From Oikopleura dioica (lineage: Eukaryota > Chordata > Appendicularia > Copelata > Oikopleuridae): a stretch of 64,000 bases of DNA. The position numbers and the translations under genes are program-made. The notes under the pieces were generated by a model. That model saw only the letters and a list, made by a program, of their open reading frames with translations. It searched no databases and was not told where the DNA came from. Positions 1 to 8,706 of the stretch are shown one piece after another. Numbering within the stretch: the first letter of the stretch is position 1; each line of letters begins with the position of its first letter. The DNA lies in NCBI GenBank assembly GCA_907165135.1, contig OU015567.1, forward strand, positions 687,001-751,000, given 5' to 3'.

Positions 1-2444
1 GAACACCATAATTTCAGTCTTGATTTTAAGATTTTAATAAAAAATTATTCCCGAGCACCTGATTAAATGATACTTAAAGTAAAAGTACTAGGATTACCAA
101 ACGGTCTATTAAATCCCCTTCCTAAAACATCGTCCGACAAATCAATCTCTTTCCATCTCTCCCAAGCGCTCTCTCTATTGAACTTTTTCTCTTCTCCAGT
201 TTCATTTTCTGCTTGACAAATTCTATCGATAGCTTCCTGGGCCGCTTCCCGAGCGAGTGCATCTAAATCGGCTGCGACATAGCCGGGCGTCAGGCGCGCC
301 AAGAGACGCAGCTCACAATTTGCTGAAGTAAACGGTTTAAAAAGCGCCGCTTTAATAATTTGATAAGTTCACGACGTCGATTCCTCACCCGATAATTTCA
401 AATCCTTGCACACAACCTGCATCACCGCCAGTCGTTCTTTTTCACTTGGAATTCCAATCGCTATTTCTTGATCGAATCTTCCAGCTCTTCTCAGCGAGCT
501 GTCGATGTTCTCCACTTTACTGGTCGCCCCTAGCACTAGAATTTCATTGCTATCGACGTCGTCCATGCACGTCAGAAGCTGGGCAATGATTCGATTCGAC
601 ATTTCTTTCGTGTTTTCATCTCTTGACGAGCAAATCGCATCGAGCTCGTCGAGGAAGATTATACAGGGCGCGTTTTCTTTCGCGTTTTCGAACAATTGTC
701 TGATCTGGGCTTGAAAACCTGCGTAGAAACCTGAGTCAGGGCTTTAGAAGCCACCACGCGCGACTTATTTTATCTAGCAAGCGGCTTCTCTAACCATGAC
801 ACAGGTTTGTTCATGGGTTTTCAAGCCCAGTATCTGATATTCTTCTCTGAGCCGCCACTGACGCCCGAGACGAGTTCTGGCGTACTGACTGAAATCATCT
901 TGACTTGAATCTCGCCCGCAGAACTTTTGCACAAAAGCGTTTTCCCGGCGCCAGGTGCCCCGTGCACTAGAATGCCGCTCGGTGGCCGGACGCCAAGAGT
1001 CGCGTAAATTCGCGGCTCGTGGAGGTGCATCATTTGCCGCAGAATCGTTTCTTTTGGTTCTGATAAGCCGCCGACAGATGAGAATGTTTCTTCGGGGACT
1101 TCGGCGGAGAATCGGTCGATTTTGTCTTTTCTGAGGCGGCGCAGTTTTGAGATTGGCGCTTGATCCTATAAAAGTCTTAATAGGTATCATCATGATACTA
1201 TCATGTTATAGACGATCATCTAATAATCACTCATCAAGTCGATATTATTTGATATTTTATCATTTACAAAGACGCGCTTTTTTTAAGGTGGGCCAAGTTA
1301 TTTCTTCCACTTTTTCATTTTAATACCCGGACCACCATATATAATTCGAATCAGCGAAAAAAATCTCGAAACTTGACCTTTTTATTTTCTCGAAAATCAC
1401 TTCCGGTTGCGATTCTAGAGCCGGAAGTTGAATAAATTTAGGAGTTACGGTAAAGTGTGACCTATCAAATTGATGCTCAGAAGATTCGGAGTCGTTTCAT
1501 CATCAATTCACTAGAAAAAACAATCCCAATCTCGATCAAACCGACCGGTAAAACTATGAAAAGAGGCATAAATTGATGATTTTTTTTTCTATTTTTACCG
1601 GCTGGTATGACCGCGGTTTGCTAAAATTCCTTCTTTATATGAATAAAGATGTTCTAAGCTTCAATTTGATATGCTAAATATATGCTATTCACATAAATTT
1701 CGGCAACTTCCGGCTCTAGAATCGCGACCGGAAGTGATTTTCGAGAAACAAAAAAGGTCAAATTACGAGATTTTTTTCACTGATTCTAAATATATATAGT
1801 TATCCGGGTATTAAAATGAAAAAGTGGGAGAAATAACTTGGCCCACCTTAAAAAAAGCGCGTCAAAGGTATATGTCCGGTCGTTGACATAAGCTTTAGTC
1901 GAGGTAGAAATTTATATTCGTAGCGAAAGGCTGATTAAATTCGTTTTCTCCAAAAATTTAATCTTGATTTACGGTTTCCAATTGCCGTTACTAAAATGCC
2001 ACTTCAAGGTTTCAAAATTATCGAAATTCTACTTTTTATCCCGAAAAACAAACCTCAAAATCATCGTCGTCGCTTTTCTCCTTTCTTTTTCGATCCAGAC
2101 TGACGGGAGTTCCATTTGTCATTTTATTGACCCTAGAAAACTCAATGACCAACGCGATCAACAACCTGATCTTACGCTTTCGGAGTGCCTCGATACTGAT
2201 TCTGCAGAATTCCATTCATATTCGCCCCAACATCTGCCGACGCTTGAGCTGCTCGAATTTGTGCCATTAGACGGGGCCCGTGTTTACTCCACACTTCTTT
2301 GACTTGTTTCCGGAAGACGTTTTCTTTCACGCGCTGAAGTTTTCTGTTGTTGTTTCTGATCGTTTCATGGTCCAAATCGGGCGAGAACTTGCCTTTCTCC
2401 GCGAGAATTTCTTCGATTCCAGTCAAAATCTCGCGCTCATGCAT
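1..2444 (-). CDS. NVL: NVL, nuclear VCP-like AAA ATPase (5' part; runs off the window start)
   Basis: A nucleolar AAA ATPase that in animals acts in 60S ribosome biogenesis. Exon 1 (2444-2178) encodes a basic helical segment resembling the NVL N-terminal domain, with KENVFRKQVKEVWSK. The next exon starts at 1165 and leads into the D1 ATPase: Walker A GAPGAGKT, then SGVSGGSEKNIR. Exon 3 (from about 705) has QLFENAKENAPC, Walker B IIFLDELDAI, the second region of homology with RRAGRFDQEI, and LARLTPGYVAADLDAL. D2 is beyond the window. Intron 1 (2177-1166) best fits a GC-AG pair and holds a 0.6-kb fold-back element. A 127-bp hairpin element lies exactly between SEKNIR and QLFENA. The acidic/Ser-rich linker of vertebrate NVL seems absent or short. 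Identity is firm; exon edges are by eye. Confidence 0.85.
706..832. mobile_element. CCTGAGTCAGG-family hairpin element inside NVL
   Basis: The element ends are CTGGGCTTGAAAACC at 706-720 and its exact inverse GGTTTTCAAGCCCAG at 816-830. The right arm contains CCTGAGTCAGG; the left arm is a decayed version. The hexamer TCTGAT lies directly before it (700-705) and again at 833-838, as a target duplication would. Without element and one hexamer the NVL frame is continuous across a conserved stretch. Confidence 0.8.
1271..1863. mobile_element. Fold-back (long terminal inverted repeat) element in NVL intron 1
   Basis: About 170-180 bp at 1271-1440 is repeated in inverse orientation at 1686-1863. 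The outer ends are GACGCGCTTTTTTTAAGG and its near-exact inverse, and both arms carry a CTTCCGG-type inner motif. The spacer is about 245 bp. No transposase frame is seen, so this looks like a non-autonomous DNA element. Confidence 0.8.
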
Positions 2445-2546
2445 TCTTATAGATATAATTTGTTAATTCCACGATTTAGCCGAGAGAAACCCGATTTTAA
2501 AGGATGGAAAAGGGGCAGTGATTTACAAGCAGCTTCCTGAGAAATT

Positions 2547-3678
2547 CTAGCAGTTCTCAGCAAATAAATAATTGTCGCTCTTGTACTTCTTGTATCGCTT
2601 CTCAACGAGCCCCTTCATCTTTTCCAGATCTTCTTTTGCAGTCAATTTTACCAAGCAGTTGAAATCCTGATCTTCGCATCTTTGTTCAAACTCTTTATAT
2701 ACCTCTCGCGCTTTCTTGAAGTCATCGAAGTGTTTCCAAGTATACAAGTCCATCAAGTGGTAGCGAATCTTCAGGGAGATGTTGACGAGGAAATGATCGT
2801 CTAAGGGGAGGTCGAGGGCGAGTGCGTTTTTCGCGTGCTTGATAAGCTGTTGATTTGGAAGCTTTTTCTTGCCGAAGATAATCACTCGTTGGATGTTAAT
2901 CAGGAGCTGTCGGTCACGATCGGGGGAAGATTCAAGCTCGGAGAGGACGGTCACGGATTTCTAATTTACAAGGGGTAGATAGAAGGAGAGAATAAAGACA
3001 AACCTGTAAGTTTGCTAGATTTTTCGACGCTTTGGCACGTTCGGCAAACTCGACAACTTCTTGAAAGACGTATTCGGGGCCGATGCACTTGGTCAGTCCT
3101 GGCGGATGAGCCAAGAAACGGGGGATGAAGTTAGATTCGATGTCTACAATTTCAAGCTGCAAGAAGAGCTCTGAATTCGGCGGGACTTTCGGAGGAACGC
3201 CGATCTTTCCAAACGCTTTTTCAGGAGAAATGATCGCGTAGCAAGAGTCGCCGAGGGATAGTTGAAGAAGGCAGGAAACGAGGCCCGGGAGTTCTTGCTG
3301 GCCGACTCGATATTTCGAAGGACTAGAATTCTAGTTTACAAAAAGGTAGAATGATACTGGAAAAGTGGCTGGGCTGGGGTCCTACCTTGATGTGAAAGTG
3401 GTATCAAAGGGTTTTTTCTCATCAAAATCGCTTTCGAGAAAGAATGAAATGTGGTAAAAAATAGTGATGCACGAGTCTGGAATTATGTCTTCTGGAACAC
3501 CTCCGAGCGCCTTCGCTTCTGCTTCAAAGATCTCTTTGACAGTGCGTCCTTTTCCATCATTCGCAGGATTTTTTTCCATGAGTACTTCTGGCGCGACTCT
3601 TTCGCATCTTTCACGCAGCTTTTCTGATCGCCTCATAGTGTTCTTATAATAGACCTGTCTGTTGGGGATCGAATACAT
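2547..3678 (-). CDS. FKBP-domain protein with helical (TPR-like) C-terminus, FKBP6-like
   Basis: Three exons (3678-3386, 3322-3004, 2960-2547) join in frame with GT-AG introns to about 340 residues, close to FKBP6 length. Exons 1-2 give a divergent FKBP fold: CITIFYHISFFLE, KPFDTTF, GQQELPGLVSCLL, GDSCYAIISPEKAFG and the typical VPPNSELFLQLEIVDI strand. The rest is helical with repeated charged segments, as in the TPR part of FKBP6/shutdown. Several aromatic residues of the classical proline-isomerase pocket are not evident, so enzymatic activity is doubtful and a chaperone-adaptor role is more likely. FKBP domain: confident; FKBP6 orthology: tentative. The ATG at 3678 is the first in the open frame. 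Confidence 0.7.
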
Positions 3679-3789
3679 TCAAATCAGAGACTTTTAATTT
3701 GATTCTTTGTTGAGATTTATTTCGACGATTTTCTATCCGTAAAGAAGCACATTGCAGGGAACAAAAAATAATTAGAATGTGTACTCGGC

Positions 3790-3890
3790 TACCTGTGTTG
3801 AAAACCTGAGTCAGGGTCTGAGAGAGGGTTATTAAGATCTTTCAGACCCTGACTCAGGTTTTCAACACAGGTTGCCGAGCCCAGATTCGA
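3790..3890. mobile_element. CCTGAGTCAGG-family hairpin element
   Basis: A perfect-arm palindrome between the FKBP-like gene and the WD40 gene. The left arm reads CTGTGTTGAAAACCTGAGTC and continues AGGGTCTGA; the right arm is its inverse and ends GGTTGCCGAGCCCAG. It is the clearest copy of the family's outer end (CTGGGCTCGGCAACCTG). Confidence 0.85.
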
Positions 3891-4084
3891 ATGTTCGTAA
3901 AATACATATTGATAAAGTGAACATAATTATTAACGGTACGAGGAAAGAGCGGTAAATGTAACTGAACGAGCTGTAGATTTGTAACAAAATGCATAACTGA
4001 AAAAGATTCTTGAAAATTTGAAATTCTATGAATTCTTCTTTGGGAAGATGGCGCCGCGGAACTTGAAGATTTCGCCCTTTTTTA

Positions 4085-5393
4085 TTAAGAATAGCTTGTT
4101 AGATCGGCGACACTTTCTATCGTCTTTTTCCAGCGGAAGATGTCGCCGAGATCGTCGTAAGTGATCAGGGAGCGGTCGCCTTCGACATACTCGATTCCGC
4201 AGATTCGATCCTAAAAGGGTGTCGTAAGCGCCTTCTCTCGTTAGTACCTTGTGTTTTCCCTGTTTCAAATCTTGAAACAATGTTCTATCGCTCAATCTGT
4301 AAATCTGCGTTGATCTACTGCCAGTGATACTGAAGAAATCCTTCCCAAGAAGCTTCACTCTTTGTTCGAAGTCGCCCAAGCTGTCTTTTCCCCAGAAACC
4401 TGAAAATGAGACTCAATTTATGAAACAGGCCCAATAAAATCGTTCTAAAAATTGTCAGAAAAGTTGCTCACCAAGTTCGATGGAGTCAAATTGTTCAAGC
4501 TCGTCCTTGTCGCTTTTCTTTCGGTAAAAGAAGATGTTCGGCGTTTTGGACGCGAATCGCCCTTGAAGTCGAACTCTGGCCCAGGAGTTGCACTCATACT
4601 TGCACAAGGAGGTAAAAGAGATGTAGTCGTCCGATGGGCCCCAGAAGATCGAGTTTGGGTACGATGCATCTAGGGGATCATGTAATTTTTTACGAAAAAA
4701 TTGCCTCTTACCGAGTGAGTCTTCAACTTGTGCAGTATATAAAGGTCTCATGTAGTTCCGTAGATCATAAACGCTCATCGCATTTTGACGCTTTTCATTT
4801 TCGTGTGTGATCGCAAAAAGTGCTCCGGATCGAGAAAACTTGACGGAATTGATCTTCGGCGGGTAGACTCGCTGTCGATTTTCCTGTTGCGCTCCGTGGG
4901 AAAGATCGATGATGTCGTTTCCAGAACGAAAGTCGAGCGAGTAGACGCCGGCGTAACCGGCTAAGAGGCCGAGGTTTCCGTCGGGCGAGACGGAAGAAGC
5001 CATGAAGTTGAGTCGGCATTGAGAGAAAGAGGTGAGATCGATTTTTCTGTTGAAGCAGAGCGCAGTCGGGTCCCAGCGATGGTAGTACAGGTTCGACTGG
5101 AAGATAGGGATTTTCAAAAATAAAAAATGGAAATTTAGGTTTTTTTAGTTTTAGTTTTGTTTTGAAAATCCGTGGCAAAGAGTGAAAATAGTCGCCAATC
5201 CATTCCATGTTCAAGACGCAGATGCTTCCTTCTTCAGTCGGCGAAATATTGACTCTTGCGCAGAAAGAAGGTTTGTCGAAACGCGTTGTTTTCATCAAAT
5301 TCAGCCTCCCACAGGTCGTGCCTAAAAAGGATGAAGAAGATGAAATTGAGGAGAGCAAGTACCGATGACGAGGATATCTGATGTCGGCTTCAT
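4085..5393 (-). CDS. WD40-repeat protein, unassigned
   Basis: The ATG at 5393 opens a short exon (MKPTSDILVIG) followed by GT; at least five exons end at a TAA at 4085-4087. WD40-type blades are visible: MASSVSPDGNLGLLAGYAG, INSVKFSRSGALFAITHENE followed by MSVYDLRNYMRPLY, IFWGPSDDYISF, then SITGSRSTQIYRLSD, and a last blade ending DDLGDIFRWKK. This fits a seven-blade propeller of about 400 residues. No signal peptide or catalytic motif is seen. I cannot assign the subfamily; a CUL4-adaptor (DCAF-like) or scaffolding role is possible but unsupported. Confidence 0.65.
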
Positions 5394-5599
5394 GGTCGAT
5401 TGAGTGAAGGAAATTTCTTCAAACATAAGTTGATTCGTTTCATGAGCTTTTTGGAACCTGAAGTTGTGATCGAAAATCTTTTATACGGTCAAAATTATTT
5501 ATTTGAAACAAATAAGATTTTCGAAAATCGAGAGGCGGGTTCCGCCTCCGAGCAAATCAATGATTATTTTCGTAGATTCGAAGCCCCAAACGCTAGACT

Positions 5600-5705
5600 C
5601 GAGAACCTGTACAGAAACCTGAGTCAGCGTACCGAGAGAGCTTCCATCAAATCTTCATGCTCTTTCCCAACCCTGACTCAGGTTTCTACGCAGATTCTCA
5701 AGCAC
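5600..5705. mobile_element. CCTGAGTCAGG-family hairpin element
   Basis: Left arm GAACCTGTACAGAAACCTGA and right arm CCTGACTCAGGTTTCTACGC with a spacer of about 50 bp, between TCGAGAA and TTCTCAAG ends. Confidence 0.75.
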
Positions 5706-6274
5706 AACTGTGCACTTGCTTGCGGATCGAATCTGAGAAAGAGTTCATATATTTGCGCGAATCTTAGAAAAGAGAATCTTGAAAGTTTTTGCATATTTTT
5801 GACCGAATTGCCCATCTGTCATTGTATTTCATTCTTCTTCCGTCATTTTTTCTGTCTCTCAATTTTTCAATAAGAGTGACTTTTCTTGCCCTCTTCTTTT
5901 CATTTTTATTCTCCATTCTTTTCTCTCTATTTCCGATTTGCTAGAAGAGAAACCGACTGTAGTTTCATTTCTAGACAGTTTCAAGGTGGTATCTGCCCAT
6001 TTGAGTCGACCATTATTATCTGAATAAAATATAATTTTTACAACATTTGTATTGATTTTTCTTCGAGAAGATTCTTCTCACTAATGAAAAATTAAACTTT
6101 CTGTCTAGAAATAAAAATAGACTCTGAGCGACTTCATTTCCAAACTTCTCTAATCAGCGCAAAAAGACACCACAAAGCTACCTTTCTCAGAAAAATTATG
6201 ATCGCTGATTGGCCGCGCCCAACATACTGAGCTCTGGCGCGCAGACTCAAATTCATGGCTCAATTCATGCTGAA

Positions 6275-6700
6275 CTTCACTAGATCTGGCCCGGCTGAAG
6301 TGAGCCCGGCATCCCGTGGAAAAAACCTGAGTTAGAATATTAACGAATTTCATTACAAATTCCGAGTCGAACTCTTACCTCCTTTCTTATGCTCATTAAA
6401 AAGTGCGCAAAAACATATGCAAGAAAATCGGTAGTACGGGGAAAACTTCGAATTTATTACGTCAAAGCACATGACTGAACTTCAAAAAGGACCAAAACTT
6501 TTCATTCTGAGCATCTGTCAACCTCTCGAGCTACCGAGGCTGTGACGTAATAAATTCGAAATATTCCCGATATTACCGATTTTTTTCGCGTAAGTTTTAT
6601 TTCAATATCTTATTTATTGACCAATTTTCAATAATAATTTCTTATTGAAATTGGTCAATATTCTGACTCAGGTTTTTACTCAGGATGCCAGGCCCTTTTC
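6275..6700. repeat. Nested inverted repeat (hairpin family outside, second palindrome inside)
   Basis: The outer arms (AAAAACCTGAGTTAGAATAT near 6320 and ATATTCTGACTCAGGTTTTT near 6657) belong to the CCTGAGTCAGG family. They enclose a second palindrome whose arms near 6430-6475 and 6543-6595 share TTCGAATTTATTACGTCA-like sequence and GGTAATATCGGG-like ends. The second element appears to have inserted into the first. Confidence 0.6.
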
Positions 6701-6706
6701 AGTATA

Positions 6707-7446
6707 TTAAGGGACACGGGCGAGCAGCGCGGAGCCGAACTTCACGCGCTCGCCATTATTCTTGAAAATGAGATTTTCAAAATTTCTTTTGCAAATATCA
6801 TCTACAACTCTTCAGCTTTCTATTCCAGTTCTCAGTTTGTCTCTATCATTACTGACTGACGAGCTAGCGAGAAAAAGACGCGCAACTTAGAAAACGCATC
6901 AGGTCCTTCAATCTTTATAATAATTTCATGAAATTAGCACCATTGAAAAGCCCATTAAATTTTGAGCAGATCATACGTATAGCGCTAAGCTGAAAATGCA
7001 CTACTTGCGCAGGACGCGCTGATAAACCTAGGAACTTAGCGCGCTCCGCACGGCAGGGCGCTCCGATTTAACTATTTTGGGCTCTTTCGACATGATTCCC
7101 GCTGGGCGCGCGCTAGGTTACCTTGTTTATCTGATCTTTATCGCCAATTAGTATATTTTCAGCTTAGCGCTATACGTATGATCTGCTCAGAATTTAATGG
7201 GCTTTTCAATGGTGCTAATTTCATGAAATTATTATAAAGATTGAAGGACTTGATGCCTTTTGAAGTTGCGCGTCTCTTTTTCTCGCTAGCTCGTCAGTCA
7301 GTAATGATAGAGACAAACTGAGAACTGTAATAGAAAGCTGAAGAGTTGTAGATGATATTTGCAAAAAAATTTTGAAAAATCTCATTTTCAAGAATAATGG
7401 CGAGCGCGTGAAGTTCGGCTCCGCGCTGCTCGCCCGTGTCCCTTAA
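6707..7446. mobile_element. Large fold-back element flanked by TTAA
   Basis: About 290 bp at 6707-7000 returns almost base for base, inverted, at 7155-7446. The termini are TTAAGGGACACGGGCGAGCA and its exact inverse ending GTGTCCCTTAA. The unpaired spacer is about 155 bp. No coding frame for a transposase is present. TTAA at both ends recalls target sites of piggyBac/Kolobok-type elements. Confidence 0.85.
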
Positions 7447-7473
7447 AACAACTGTATTTGCCTGAAAACTGAG

Positions 7474-7494
7474 ATCTCTCTCTCTCTCTCTCTT
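7474..7494. repeat. CT microsatellite
   Basis: About ten CT units beside the right end of the large fold-back element. Confidence 0.9.
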
Positions 7495-8451
7495 TGTGCA
7501 TCTTTTCAAGAATTAATATTGCATCTATGAGAAACAATTTTTAAAATTTGTGATCATTTTATGTTTATTAAATCATTTTTCACAGTTTTGAATGGTATCG
7601 TAAAACTTTTCAACTATCCACGAAGTAGAGTTATTGGAGTAGATCATTTTAACTTGTTTAATCAGCGTATTTTTATTCACATATTATTGACAATTCTTGT
7701 GCAATATGCCTAGATCCATTTCAAGATTTTGTTTCATTTTGGAAAATATTTAAGTAAGTCAGCAGTTCGATTTTGAAGTGAGTCTCTTCATTGATTTCAA
7801 TCTTCATCGGACCATCTTGAAAATGCCGAAACGGAATGTCAAAATCGCTCCTTCATCCCCCAGGATCTTCGCATAATGCGGAGGTCAAAAAGCGCTGGCT
7901 GAGTCAGTGAATCTCCCGCGGCGGTGGTGGTGGTTCACATCGAACCTGCCGCGGGTGGTTTTGAATCTGCAGCAGCACCAATGCGCGCGGGCTTTACCGG
8001 TCCGCGCTCCTCGAGCTCCAGGTTAAGCGTAACACACCGTTTTCGCCTTCTTGATTTACGTTCACTAAGCTGGCATCAGAGACAATCAGCTGAATTGAGA
8101 AGACAAGATGAGATTTCTCAGTGAGTCAAAATGAAAATCGGCGCTCTTGAATTCTTCAATTCAAAAACGCGATCTAAAAATAGCCGGCGAGCTTGGTGAA
8201 AGAAATGATGATGGATAAAGGGTTCTTTTTACGATTATTAGGATTCAAGGGGAGGCGGATTAGTTTGACTTTGAATGAAGTGGAGTTTTGATAGAGACGA
8301 TTTTGTGGAGTTTATGGTCAGAATTTTAAGTAAGAATGGTTTTTTGACGATAAAAATTCGAAAAAAAAAATAATTTGTGAAATTTTTGATAAAAATTATG
8401 AATTCAAATTATGAATCGGGCAAAATTTTTTTCAACAAAGCAAAAACCTAA

Positions 8452-8475
8452 CCCTAACCTTAACCCTAACCCTAA
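8452..8475. repeat. Interstitial telomere-like repeat
   Basis: Four units of CCCTAA type, one with a CCTTAA variant, about 180 bp upstream of the sulfotransferase leader. This matches the metazoan telomere motif TTAGGG read on the other strand. Confidence 0.75.
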
Positions 8476-8706
8476 GATTCAGCGTTAGAGCCTCTAACTT
8501 TATAGCCCATAAGGGCTGTTTTATGCAAATAAGGTTGGATAAGCATAAATAAGCTTGCTTTTCTATCGAGTTGTTTTTTGACCAGAAGTCCCTTTATCCA
8601 TTTTAATATTTTTTTCTTGCCGAAAAAGGCTCTTTAAAAATTCTCTCTTTCAGGCTACGTGCTGGTATCCATCACGACACTATGTCTGTACAACCTGTGG
8701 CAGAAG

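Larger units (their letters stand above)
5394..8650. other. Gene-poor stretch rich in inverted repeats
   Basis: No convincing gene is seen. Open frames here run through the repeats. The stretch holds one CCTGAGTCAGG hairpin (about 5600-5705), a nested inverted repeat (6275-6700), a large fold-back element (6707-7446), a CT microsatellite (about 7474-7494) and an interstitial telomere-like array (8452-8475). Confidence 0.6.

Noticed and set aside
1964-2302. Plus-strand frame opposite NVL exon 1
   Set aside because: The minus strand encodes an NVL-like N-terminal domain; the plus frame has no support.
5400-5873. Open frame of 157 codons on the plus strand
   Set aside because: It runs through a CCTGAGTCAGG hairpin, has no domain or splice support, and its composition follows the repeat.
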